Shown here in pieces: positions 34,626 to 43,165 of a stretch of DNA of 64,000 nucleotides. The DNA comes from Stutzerimonas stutzeri (GTDB lineage Bacteria > Pseudomonadota > Gammaproteobacteria > Pseudomonadales > Pseudomonadaceae): NCBI RefSeq assembly GCF_024448715.1, contig NZ_JAMOHZ010000002.1, forward strand, positions 1 to 64,000, in the 5' to 3' direction. The notes under the pieces were generated by a model, which saw only the letters and a program-made list of their open reading frames with translations, was not told the origin of the DNA and did not search any database. The position numbers and the translations under genes are program-made. Numbering within the stretch: the first letter of the stretch is position 1; every line of letters begins with the position of its first letter.

Positions 34626-35984
34626 TTACACGGCAAGTGTCGCCAATGCCTGACGCAGGCGCAGTATGGCCGCTTCCAGCGATTTTTCATCGGTGTGGAC
34701 AGGGCTGTCGGCGATGCATTCGCCATCAAGCCACAACGTAAACTGATTGCCTTCGTCGGCACGTAGCTCCAGCGCATCGACACCCTGCGCTATCAGGCGC
34801 TGGCTGATCACGCCAATCACCTTGGGGTCGCTGAATGGGCGCGACAGCAGCAGCTCTTCACCATCGGCGGCGAAAAAGCGGAAGCGGAAGCTGCCGTCGT
34901 TCTCCCGAAAGCTGGCGAAGCGGGCACTTTTTCCGCCTTTCTTTTTGGCAGGAGCCGCGCTTGTCACATCGCTGCGGAAATTGCGCAGCCCTACGGCCTC
35001 ACGCAATTCTCCGAGGAACGGCGTAGCTACCTTGCGCGCCTTCGCTGCTCCGGCCTGGAGAATATCTTCCAGCTCGCCAGGACGTGTCATCAGTGCGTGA
35101 TAGCGCTCGCGTGCTTCACCCAACTCGTTGTCGAGTAGCTGGAACAGGCGCTGCTTAGCCTCGCCCCAGGCAAGCCCGGCAAGCAGCTCACCACGAAACT
35201 CTGCCAACTGCGCCGGGGTGGCGAAGGCTTGATAGAGCGTGAAAAGGTGGGAATCGTCTGGGTCCTTGGGCTCGCCGGGCAGTTTGGAGTCGGTAACGAT
35301 GCGGGCGATTGTGCTTTTCAGCTCCTTGGCACTGGCGAACAGCGGGATGGTGTTGTCGTAGCTCTTCGACATCTTGCGGCCATCGAGACCGGGGAGCGTC
35401 GCGACGCCTTCTTCGATCAGCGCCTCGGGAGCGGTGAACAGCTCTTTGCCGTTGCCAAACAAATGATTGAAGCGCTGGCCAATATCGCGGGCCATTTCCA
35501 CGTGCTGGATCTGATCACGACCGACCGGCACCTTGTGCGCGTTGAACATCAGGATGTCGGCCGCCATCAGCACCGGGTAACTGAATAGTCCCATGGTGAT
35601 GCCTGCATCCGGGTCTTCGCCCTTCTCGACATTTTTGTCCACCGACGCCTTATAGGCGTGCGCACGGTTCAACAGACCCTTGCCGGCGACGCAGGTCAGC
35701 AACCAAGTCAGCTCTGGTATTTCAGGGATGTCCGACTGGCGATAGAAGGTCACCCGATCGGCATCCAGGCCACAGGCCAGCCAGGTCGCGGCGATCTCCA
35801 GTCGCGACTGCTGAATGCGCAGCGGATCGTCGCATTTGATCAACGCGTGATAATCAGCGAGAAAGTAAAAGGAGTCGGCGTTGGCTTCGCGACTGGCCAC
35901 AATCGCCGGCCGAATGGCCCCGGCGTAGTTGCCCAGATGTGGCGTGCCCGTGGTGGTGATGCCGGTAAGGATTCGGGTTTTCAT
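34626..35984 (-). CDS. trpS: tryptophanyl-tRNA synthetase (long form)
   Basis: This 452-residue class I synthetase charges tRNA-Trp. The HIGH-type motif is [10 protein letters not shown] (residues 14-23) and the KMSKS loop is intact ([10 protein letters not shown]). The usual bacterial enzyme has about 330 residues. This longer form has about 110 extra C-terminal residues after a Lys-rich linker ([10 protein letters not shown]), including a DUF1508-like fold ([27 protein letters not shown]). Such long TrpRS forms occur in Pseudomonas. The extension's role is unknown. Genes on both sides run in the same direction. Confidence 0.93.
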   Translation of the reverse strand: MKTRILTGITTTGTPHLGNYAGAIRPAIVASREANADSFYFLADYHALIKCDDPLRIQQSRLEIAATWLACGLDADRVTFYRQSDIPEIPELTWLLTCVAGKGLLNRAHAYKASVDKNVEKGEDPDAGITMGLFSYPVLMAADILMFNAHKVPVGRDQIQHVEMARDIGQRFNHLFGNGKELFTAPEALIEEGVATLPGLDGRKMSKSYDNTIPLFASAKELKSTIARIVTDSKLPGEPKDPDDSHLFTLYQAFATPAQLAEFRGELLAGLAWGEAKQRLFQLLDNELGEARERYHALMTRPGELEDILQAGAAKARKVATPFLGELREAVGLRNFRSDVTSAAPAKKKGGKSARFASFRENDGSFRFRFFAADGEELLLSRPFSDPKVIGVISQRLIAQGVDALELRADEGNQFTLWLDGECIADSPVHTDEKSLEAAILRLRQALATLAV

Positions 35985-36023
35985 ACGATCGTCTCGATTC
36001 AGTCAGCGCTGGTCGCGGTGAAG

Positions 36024-36650
36024 CTAGCCCAGCCGCGGCGCAACCAGCTCCTTGAGTTCCACCAGTTTGCCGTGGAAAAAGTGGCCGCATTCTGCCACTT
36101 TAAGCAGCTCGTGGGGACGCTGAAGCCCAGCGGAGAAGGCATGCACCGACTCCGGATCGATCACTTCGTCATCGGCGGGCTGGATAATGGTCAGTACGCA
36201 ACGCTCCGCCAATGGCTGATCCGCCAGTCGCGAGACCGCCGGCGCGACCATGAACAGATTTTCCAGCAACTCGCCACGCGCCTCGACCCGCCCGGCCAAT
36301 GCCGCCGCCACGAAACCACCAAAGGAAAAGCCCAGCAATGTCAGCGGTAGCCCGGGGTGCTGCGCCTGCAGCCAGCGCAATGCAGCTTCGGCGTCGTCGA
36401 TTTCGCCAATGTTCATGTCATGACTACCGGCACTACCACCCACTCCACGAAAATTGAAGCGCAGCGTGATGTAGCCAGCATCGCGCGCGGTGCGCTGCAA
36501 GGTCGACACCACCTTGTTGAGCATCGTCCCCCCTTTGACCGGATTGGGATGACAGATCAGCGCCAGCCCGCGCGCATCGGGCTGATCGAAATACAGACCT
36601 TCCAGCACACCGGCCGGACCCTCTATGGAAATTGGGATTTCACGTTTCAA
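36024..36650 (-). CDS. alpha/beta hydrolase
   Basis: This 208-residue protein has the alpha/beta hydrolase nucleophile elbow GFSFGG (about residues 107-112) and a final His in ECGHFFHG (about 188), with an Asp region before it. HPNPVKGGTMLNKVV is a family mark of small bacterial hydrolases of the dienelactone-hydrolase-like group. The substrate is not known. It starts close upstream of trpS on the same strand, so they may be cotranscribed. Confidence 0.85.
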   Translation of the reverse strand: MKREIPISIEGPAGVLEGLYFDQPDARGLALICHPNPVKGGTMLNKVVSTLQRTARDAGYITLRFNFRGVGGSAGSHDMNIGEIDDAEAALRWLQAQHPGLPLTLLGFSFGGFVAAALAGRVEARGELLENLFMVAPAVSRLADQPLAERCVLTIIQPADDEVIDPESVHAFSAGLQRPHELLKVAECGHFFHGKLVELKELVAPRLG

Positions 36651-36798
36651 CTAAGTAACTCCGTGACCTTGGGGCAAATCGACTCGTCTTGCTACACGCT
36701 GACTCATAATCACCGCATCGTGTCGCGGTATACAGGGCAGGTACGAGACGTTAACGTATCAGGCCGTGGAAAAACCACTGCACCAGGCGTGCAGAGCC

Positions 36799-36830
36799 CG
36801 GCTATCAGCTGCGTCCTGACCTGATAGCCG
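36799..36830. other. hairpin upstream of zapG
   Basis: CGGCTATCAG at 36799-36808 pairs with CTGATAGCCG at 36821-36830, a ten-base perfect stem with no T-run. It sits 71 bases before the zapG start and may be a leader structure. Confidence 0.45.
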
Positions 36831-36901
36831 TCCTGTCCGCCCGTCACCGCATGGTTTTCCGCGGTCTGAACAGCACAGCCGTTTATATAGAGGAAGTACT
36901 C

Positions 36902-37333
36902 GTGGAACAGACCCTCGCGACCTGGTTGCTCCCGATCGTCGGTGTGATTGCCGGCATCGCTATTGGTTATCTAATCGCACGAAACAGCGCGCCGAACAGC
37001 ACGCAGCGTCAGGTAGATGAACTGCAGGAGCGCCTCGACACCTATCAAAGCGAAGTGGTTACCCATTTCAATACAACCGCCAGCCTGCTGCGCAAGCTGA
37101 CCAACAGCTACCAGGACATGCAGAATCATCTGTCCGAAGGCGCCGACAAGCTCGCGTTGGACGAGCAGACCCGTCAGCGCCTGCTCGCCGCGCTGCACAG
37201 CGAGGAGAGCCATAGCCACCGGGAACGCCTCAATTCACCAACCTTCACGGAGCCGCCGAAAGACTACGCACCAAAGGACACCGACGTCCCCGGCACGCTG
37301 CACGAGAACTTCGGTCTGAAAAGCAAGCACTGA
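36902..37333 (+). CDS. zapG: ZapG/YhcB (DUF1043) inner-membrane protein
   Basis: This 143-residue protein has one N-terminal membrane helix (about residues 8-25, WLLPIVGVIAGIAIGYLIA) and a long cytoplasmic coiled coil (about 33-100). This is the DUF1043 layout of YhcB/ZapG, which links cell division and envelope growth. I take the GTG at 36902, with GAGGAAG upstream. A longer frame from 36851 is weaker. The C-terminus is disordered and polar. Its neighbours are on the opposite strand, so it is a single-gene unit. Confidence 0.85.
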   Translation: MEQTLATWLLPIVGVIAGIAIGYLIARNSAPNSTQRQVDELQERLDTYQSEVVTHFNTTASLLRKLTNSYQDMQNHLSEGADKLALDEQTRQRLLAALHSEESHSHRERLNSPTFTEPPKDYAPKDTDVPGTLHENFGLKSKH

Positions 37334-37369
37334 GCTGAATGGCGGTACACGTTGTGGCCGCCTGCTAGA

Positions 37370-38218
37370 TCATTGCTTTAGACGCATCGACAGATCAATT
37401 GCCCGGACATGTTTGGTCAGGGCACCGATCGAAATGTAGTCCACGCCAGTTTCAGCAACCGCGCGCAGCGTCTCGTCACTGATTCCTCCTGATGCCTCCA
37501 GCTTCGCCCGGCGCGCCGCAAGGTTTACTGCGGTGCGCATGTCTTCCAGACTCAGCTCGTCCAGCATGACGATATCGACTCCAGCTCGTAGCGCCTGCTC
37601 CAACTCGTCAAGACTCTCTACCTCGACCTCTACCGGCTTGCCCGGCGCGATGCGATGAGCAGCCGCAACAGCCTCGGCAATCCCGCCACAGGCGGCGATG
37701 TGGTTCTCCTTAATCAGGAATGCGTCGTACAGACCGATTCGATGGTTATGACAACCACCACAAGTGACCGCGTATTTCTGCGCCAGACGCAAGCCGGGAA
37801 TGGTTTTTCGCGTGTCGAGCAGCTGGACGCCAGTGCCTTCGACGAGATCGGCGTAGTGTTGGCAGCGCGTGGCAACACCCGACAGCGACTGCAAAAAATT
37901 CAACGCCGTACGTTCACCGCTGAGCAGTGCCCGCGCCGGTCCTTCTAGATGGAACAGGACACGATCGGCAGCAACACGCTCGCCGTCGGTTACCTGCCAG
38001 TGCACCGCAACCCGCGGATCGAGCTGGCGAAACACAGCATCCACCCAAGCCGTGCCACTAATAACAGCCGCCTCGCGAGTAATGACCGAAGCATGGGCGA
38101 GCCGTTCGGCAGGGATCAGCTGCGCCGTGATGTCGCCGGTACCGATATCCTCGGCCAATGCTTTACGTACATTGGTTTCAATTTCGGCGGAAAGGTCCGC
38201 AAGAGTGAGATTGGTCAC
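37370..38218 (-). CDS. nadC: nicotinate-nucleotide pyrophosphorylase (carboxylating)
   Basis: This 282-residue enzyme makes nicotinate mononucleotide from quinolinate and phosphoribosyl pyrophosphate in NAD synthesis. Conserved parts include [67 protein letters not shown] and EASGGI. I use a GTG at 38218, with GGGAGCG upstream, giving the family's usual length. An ATG at 38332 adds 38 unmatched residues. In P. aeruginosa nadC neighbours the pilA-pilBCD cluster (recollection); those genes are not beside it here. Confidence 0.92.
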   Translation of the reverse strand: MTNLTLADLSAEIETNVRKALAEDIGTGDITAQLIPAERLAHASVITREAAVISGTAWVDAVFRQLDPRVAVHWQVTDGERVAADRVLFHLEGPARALLSGERTALNFLQSLSGVATRCQHYADLVEGTGVQLLDTRKTIPGLRLAQKYAVTCGGCHNHRIGLYDAFLIKENHIAACGGIAEAVAAAHRIAPGKPVEVEVESLDELEQALRAGVDIVMLDELSLEDMRTAVNLAARRAKLEASGGISDETLRAVAETGVDYISIGALTKHVRAIDLSMRLKQ

Positions 38219-38401
38219 GACGCGCTCCCATTGAGTTCGGCGACAGTATAAGGCTTCGCCCGGCGATCGCGCAGAGGCGCACCGCTTCGAGAAGATGTCA
38301 CGCCTGACTGATCTGGGTTCTGCCTGCGGCACTTTTCTGACCGCCTGTAGGAATTGCAGGAAGTATCTGTGAGCCGCATCATGTCCAAAACAAATCCGGG
38401 C

Positions 38402-38428
38402 TTGGCTGCTGAACTAGATGCCTATAAT
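38402..38428 (+). promoter_or_regulatory. possible sigma-70 promoter in the nadC/DUF1631 gap
   Basis: TATAAT lies at 38423-38428 with a weak -35 (TTGGCT near 38402). A second candidate is TTGACA at 38475-38480 with a poor -10 about 17 bases on. Both precede the DUF1631 gene at 38565. The 346-base gap holds no gene. Confidence 0.4.
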
Positions 38429-38564
38429 GGCCTCATAAATTGGCGCCACTGAAATGGCGATGATTTACCAAAACTTGACAAGCCGTTGTCCCGATCCATG
38501 ATCAGCGGCATGCTATGTGTTGTTTGAGCACCTGAATCAGTAGGGTGACCCGGAGAGAGTCTCG

Positions 38565-40847
38565 ATGCGAACCGATGCGAAAGTGGTGCACCTCAAGGCT
38601 GCCCCTGAGCAAAAGCCGACCTCACCGGCAGGTAGACTGCCTGTCGCGCTTATTAGCGTGCGCGACAAGGCTGCACAACAGCTGCGACTGGCGCTACAGA
38701 CTCTATTCGACAATGCTGACGACTCGCTTTTCGAGATAGCCGACCGCGCCACCAGTAACGCCGAGCAGAACGCGTTCTTCGAAGCCATGCGCGACTTGCG
38801 TATGAAGCGTCGCAGTATCGAGCGCGGCTTTCTGCAGCAAGTCTTCGAATCCTTCGCAAAGCTCAATCAGTATGAGATTGGCAAACCTGCGCAGCAGGAA
38901 GCATCCTTCGATAGCCTGGCCCTGGTGCAGAACGACGAGCTCGAAGAATCCGTTGCGATAGATACCATGGTCGCCAAGGTGATGAGCCGCGCCACCCAGC
39001 CGCTGAGCCACCTGACCACCCGAATGAATGCACTGGTGAGCAAGAAGCTCGACGACAAGAGCAATCCGCTCGGTCCGCAGCAGCTTTGCGAGTACTTCCT
39101 GGAGGCCTGCCGCAGCCTGGGCGTGGACATCAAGGTCAAACTGATCATCCTAAAATTGTTCGAGCGCTACGTGCTAACGGATCTCGATCAGCTTTACGCC
39201 GAATCGAACCAGACACTGGTTGCAGCCGGCATATTACCGGAGCTGCAGTCGGCCCAGCCGCGCCGGGCGCCCAGCCGCCCTGCCGCACCGGGAAACAGCG
39301 CACCGCGACAAGGCTTCAGCGAATCGCCAGGATATATGGACGAGGGTGTCCACGAAGCGTTCGGCGCCTTGCAGACTCTCCTTTCGGAGCTGCGCGGAAG
39401 CGCCCTTCCAGCACGCAACGCTCCCATCGACGCGGTGCCGATTTCCAGCAACGACCTGATGCGCCTGCTCTCCCACCTTCAATCACGGACGCCGCAGCAG
39501 GTCGATGAAGTCGACCTACAAGGTCAACTTGAGCAACTATTGCATCGCGTTAGCGCCAAGAGCGGTAAATCCCGCGTGGTCGGTGAAGTCGACGAGGACG
39601 TCATAAACCTTGTGTCGATGCTGTTCGAGTTCATTCTCGACGACCGCACGCTGCCTGACTCCCTGAAAGCACTGATTGGCCGCCTGCAAATCCCGGTGTT
39701 GAAAGTCGCTGTTTTGGACAAGACCTTCTTCAGCCGCGGTAGCCACCCGGCCCGCCGCCTGCTCAACGAAATCGCCTCCGCCGCAATGGGCTGGGGCGAT
39801 CAGGATGAAGCCCAGCGAGACAGCCTGTATCAAAAAATCGAGCAGGTCGTGGCTCGCCTGCTGAACGACTTCGTCGATGACCCCTCAATCTTCTCTGAGC
39901 TGCTTGCAGATTTCCTCGCCTTCACCGGCGACGAGCGCCGTCGTAGCGAGCTCCTTGAACAGCGCACTCGCGATGCGGAAGAAGGACGCGCCAAGGCCGA
40001 AATGGCTCGCCAGGAAGTCGAACATGCACTCAATCAACGTTTGCTCGGCAAAATTCTTCCCGAAGTTGTGGTACGCCTGCTCCAGGAGGCCTGGAGCAAG
40101 GTTCTGCTGCTGACCTGTCTGAAACACGGCACTCAGTCCGAGCAATGGCAAGCAGCCCTGGCAACAATGGACGATTTGATCTGGAGCGTCGCACCGCACG
40201 ACGATCCGGAGTCTCGAGCACGGCTTTTGGAACTGGTCCCGAGCCTGCTGAAAAATCTTCGTGAAGGCTTGGTCAGTGCAGCATTCGACCCCTTTTCTAC
40301 CAGCGACTTCTTCACCCAGCTCGAAGCGCTGCATGTACAGACGCTGCAGCAATTCAAGCAGCCGACTCAACCTGCACCGACTCATGACCCGCTCGCCCGC
40401 GGGGAAATTGTCACCGAACAGAAGCTGGAATTGCCTCCACGCGAAGAGCACGCCGATGAAGCCGAAGCTCCTGCAATGGTTGAGGTTGTTGCGGAAATCG
40501 TGCTGCTTGCCCCTGGCGAGAGCCGCGAGCAGGAGCCCGAGATAAACCTGGCAGACAATGACGAGGCATTGACTCAGGTGGACAATCTGCGTGTCGGCAG
40601 CTGGGTTGAGTTCCAGGAAGACGAAGATCACAAGCTGCGTTGCAAACTGGCCGCAGTGATCAAGCCCACGGGCAAATATATCTTCGTCAACCGCACCGGC
40701 ATGAAAGTACTCGAGAAGACGCGCATGGGGCTCGCCATCGAGTTCCGTCGTGGCGCCATCCGCCTGCTCAACGATGCCCTGCTGTTCGACCGCGCGCTGG
40801 AATCGGTAATCGGTAACCTGCGCAGCCTGAAGAACAACGGCCGCTAA
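38565..40847 (+). CDS. DUF1631 protein
   Basis: This 760-residue cytosolic protein belongs to the DUF1631 family of beta- and gamma-proteobacteria, long and mostly helical, of unknown function. A Pro/Ala-rich linker lies around residues 227-250. A long charged helix (about 450-495) precedes a domain that ends with LRVGSWVEFQEDEDHKLRCKLAAVIKPTGKYIFVNRTG, which resembles a PilZ-like small barrel. A link to cyclic di-GMP binding is a guess. The start at 38565 follows GGAGAG. Confidence 0.85.
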   Translation: MRTDAKVVHLKAAPEQKPTSPAGRLPVALISVRDKAAQQLRLALQTLFDNADDSLFEIADRATSNAEQNAFFEAMRDLRMKRRSIERGFLQQVFESFAKLNQYEIGKPAQQEASFDSLALVQNDELEESVAIDTMVAKVMSRATQPLSHLTTRMNALVSKKLDDKSNPLGPQQLCEYFLEACRSLGVDIKVKLIILKLFERYVLTDLDQLYAESNQTLVAAGILPELQSAQPRRAPSRPAAPGNSAPRQGFSESPGYMDEGVHEAFGALQTLLSELRGSALPARNAPIDAVPISSNDLMRLLSHLQSRTPQQVDEVDLQGQLEQLLHRVSAKSGKSRVVGEVDEDVINLVSMLFEFILDDRTLPDSLKALIGRLQIPVLKVAVLDKTFFSRGSHPARRLLNEIASAAMGWGDQDEAQRDSLYQKIEQVVARLLNDFVDDPSIFSELLADFLAFTGDERRRSELLEQRTRDAEEGRAKAEMARQEVEHALNQRLLGKILPEVVVRLLQEAWSKVLLLTCLKHGTQSEQWQAALATMDDLIWSVAPHDDPESRARLLELVPSLLKNLREGLVSAAFDPFSTSDFFTQLEALHVQTLQQFKQPTQPAPTHDPLARGEIVTEQKLELPPREEHADEAEAPAMVEVVAEIVLLAPGESREQEPEINLADNDEALTQVDNLRVGSWVEFQEDEDHKLRCKLAAVIKPTGKYIFVNRTGMKVLEKTRMGLAIEFRRGAIRLLNDALLFDRALESVIGNLRSLKNNGR

Positions 40848-41005
40848 CCATTTTCCAAATTCGGGGGCGTATATCGCCCCGCCACCACGCTAGCTGCCAC
40901 AACTAGCTGCCGGCACGCCTGACCCACTGCAGTTATCGGCCAGCTACGCGCTTGGCTTTTACTGTCGCGCCGCTAGAATGCCTGCATCCCCCTTTCGAGG
41001 TGCGT

Positions 41006-41179
41006 ATGCCCAGCCGTCTGAAACCTGAAGACCAGAAACGCGTTGATCAATACCTCAGCGCACCGCAGCACCAAGTCGAGCGTCGGCCTTTTAGGCCCTG
41101 GCTGCTCCTTGTGCTGGTGCTGGTCGTGGTGATTGGCCTGGGCCTGCTGAGTCGCCTCCTGAGTCGCCTGGTGTTATGA
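41006..41179 (+). CDS. DUF3094 small membrane protein
   Basis: This 57-residue protein starts at ATG 41006 with GAGGTG just upstream. It has a polar N-terminal half (SRLKPEDQKRVDQYLSAP) and one C-terminal membrane helix (about 31-56). This fits the DUF3094 family of Pseudomonas-type small inner-membrane proteins. It lies 60 bases before ndh on the same strand and is probably in that transcript. Its role is unknown. Confidence 0.8.
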   Translation: MPSRLKPEDQKRVDQYLSAPQHQVERRPFRPWLLLVLVLVVVIGLGLLSRLLSRLVL

Positions 41180-41238
41180 GTATTTCTACGCTCACACCGG
41201 CGCAGGCAGAATTTCGCAAAGCCTTATGAGTTCATTCC

Positions 41239-42534
41239 ATGACACATCGCATCGTAATCGTCGGCGGCGGCGCTGGCGGCCTGGAGCTTGCCACCCGCCT
41301 GGGTAGAACCCTGGGCAAGCGCGGCAAGGCCCGTATCACCCTAATCGACGCCAACCTGACGCATATCTGGAAGCCTCTGCTACACGAGGTCGCTGCCGGC
41401 TCGCTGAACTCGTCCGCCGATGAGCTTAACTATGTCGCGCAGGCCAAATGGAACCATTTCGAGTTCCAGATGGGCCGCATGACCGGCCTGGAAAGTGAAA
41501 GCAAGTGCGTACACCTTGCCGCCTCATTCGATGAGCAAGGCGTCGAGCTAGTACCTGCGCGCGCTCTCAGTTATGACACGCTGGTGATTGCAGTCGGCAG
41601 CACCACCAATGATTTCGGGACCAAGGGCGCAGCCGAGCACTGTATTTTCCTCGATACGCGCGCGCAGGCTGAACGCTTCCACCGCCACCTACTCAGCCAC
41701 TATATGCGCGCCCACGCCAGCGAGGGACGCCACAGCACCATCAACATGGCCATCGTTGGCGCTGGCGCAACCGGTGTCGAACTGGCCGCAGAGCTTCACC
41801 ATGCTGCACGCGAACTAGCCGCCTATGGCCTGGACGGAATCAAACCCGAAAACGTCCATATCAGCCTTATCGAAGCAGGCCCGCGAGTTCTGCCAGCGCT
41901 ACCGGAGCGCATCAGTCAGCCAGTACATCAGACACTCCAAAGCCTTGGCGTGACCGTACTCACCAACGCTGCAGTCAGCGAAGTCACGGAAGAGGGGCTG
42001 CATACCAAGAACGGCGACTTCGTGCCCGCTACGCTGAAGGTTTGGGCCGCCGGTATCAGAGCGCCTGGCTTCCTCCATGAAATAGGTGGATTGGAAACCA
42101 ACCGGATCAATCAGTTGGTGGTATTGCCGACACTCCAAACAACCCGCAACGAGAACATCTTCGCCTTCGGTGACTGCGCCGCCTGCCCGCAACCGGGCAG
42201 CGACCACAATGTGCCGCCGCGAGCGCAGGCGGCGCACCAGCAGGCCTCGCTATTGGCCAAGTCGATCGCCCGACGGCTCGAAGGCAAAAACCTGCTCGAT
42301 TATCGGTACCGCGATTACGGCTCGCTGATTTCTTTATCGAGCTTCTCCGCCGTGGGCAATCTGATGGGCAATCTCACCGGCAATGTCATGCTCGAAGGTT
42401 GGCTGGCACGCATGTTTTATGTCTCGCTGTACCGAATGCACCAGATCGCACTGTATGGAATCGCCCGTACCACGCTGATGATGATTGGCGACAAGCTCAG
42501 CACTAGCACCGTACCGCGCCTTAAACTTCATTGA
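41239..42534 (+). CDS. ndh: type II NADH dehydrogenase
   Basis: This 431-residue flavoprotein oxidises NADH and reduces quinone without pumping protons. The FAD motif is VIVGGGAGGLELA (residues 5-17), the NAD motif is IVGAGATGVELAAEL (about 173-187), and the quinone-side block near AFGDCAACPQPG is typical. The C-terminus is hydrophobic and amphipathic, as in membrane-bound NDH-2 proteins. Length is normal. It follows the DUF3094 gene. Confidence 0.9.
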   Translation: MTHRIVIVGGGAGGLELATRLGRTLGKRGKARITLIDANLTHIWKPLLHEVAAGSLNSSADELNYVAQAKWNHFEFQMGRMTGLESESKCVHLAASFDEQGVELVPARALSYDTLVIAVGSTTNDFGTKGAAEHCIFLDTRAQAERFHRHLLSHYMRAHASEGRHSTINMAIVGAGATGVELAAELHHAARELAAYGLDGIKPENVHISLIEAGPRVLPALPERISQPVHQTLQSLGVTVLTNAAVSEVTEEGLHTKNGDFVPATLKVWAAGIRAPGFLHEIGGLETNRINQLVVLPTLQTTRNENIFAFGDCAACPQPGSDHNVPPRAQAAHQQASLLAKSIARRLEGKNLLDYRYRDYGSLISLSSFSAVGNLMGNLTGNVMLEGWLARMFYVSLYRMHQIALYGIARTTLMMIGDKLSTSTVPRLKLH

Positions 42535-42644
42535 TTAGCCTGCCGCCGCGCCTCCCGCGAACCGCATAGGGGAAGGCGCTGGCGCGGCAGTGGAAAACGA
42601 TTGATGGCGGCGTGACATGAACGCCGAAGAGAAAAACGTAGACA

Positions 42645-42681
42645 AGAAAAAACCGGAAGGCCCTCGCGGACCTTCCGGCTT
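42645..42681 (-). terminator. terminator of the tRNA operon (minus strand)
   Basis: CCGGAAGG at 42653-42660 pairs with CCTTCCGG at 42671-42678. On the minus strand a T-run follows (A-run 42647-42652). It lies 25 bases past the tRNA-Lys gene. Confidence 0.85.
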
Positions 42682-42705
42682 CTTACGCCTCTTGCGAAGC
42701 GGTTT

Positions 42706-42781
42706 TGGTGGGTCGTGTGGGATTCGAACCTACGACCAATTGGTTAAAAGCCAACTGCTCTACCAACTGAGCTAACGACCC
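42706..42781 (-). tRNA. tRNA-Lys (anticodon TTT)
   Basis: On the minus strand, acceptor arms GGGTCGT and ACGACCC bound a full cloverleaf with the CTTTTAA anticodon loop and GGTTCGAATCC T-arm. CCA is encoded. It is the last of three tRNA genes transcribed Asn-Pro-Lys. Confidence 0.96.
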
Positions 42782-42786
42782 AAAAA

Positions 42787-42863
42787 TGGTCGGGGTAGGG
42801 GGATTCGAACTCCCGACATCCTGCTCCCAAAGCAGGCGCGCTACCGGACTGCGCTATACCCCG
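42787..42863 (-). tRNA. tRNA-Pro (anticodon TGG)
   Basis: On the minus strand, acceptor arms CGGGGTA and TACCCCG bound a cloverleaf with the CTTTGGG anticodon loop and GAGTTCGAATC T-arm. CCA is encoded (77 bases). It lies five bases from tRNA-Lys. Confidence 0.96.
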
Positions 42864-42872
42864 ATTGGAATT

Positions 42873-42948
42873 TGGCTCCGCGACCAGGACTCGAACCTGG
42901 GACCCAATGATTAACAGTCATTTGCTCTACCGACTGAGCTATCGCGGA
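42873..42948 (-). tRNA. tRNA-Asn (anticodon GTT)
   Basis: On the minus strand, acceptor arms TCCGCGA and TCGCGGA bound a cloverleaf with the CTGTTAA anticodon loop and GGTTCGAGTCC T-arm. CCA is encoded. It is the first gene of the three-tRNA unit. Confidence 0.96.
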
Positions 42949-43165
42949 ACTACTACTTCCAGCTCATTGGATTGTCTGCGATGCTGCTTTGCAAACCCCC
43001 CTCAGAGGCGCGCCATTTTACGGTTCTCGGCGCGCCTGTCAACAGAAAAAATGCGATTTACTACAATGCGTTGCGCGACACCATGACCCGCGCGGACAAC
43101 CATGTTCTGGACCCCGCCAGCACAACCGCGAAGCCGCCCCGTTCGAGCGGCTCTGCGAAGCGAGG

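Noticed and set aside
37370-42534. pilA or pilBCD genes expected near nadC
   Set aside because: None is present between nadC and the tRNA cluster; the neighbours are DUF1631, DUF3094 and ndh. Absence in this window says nothing about the rest of the genome.
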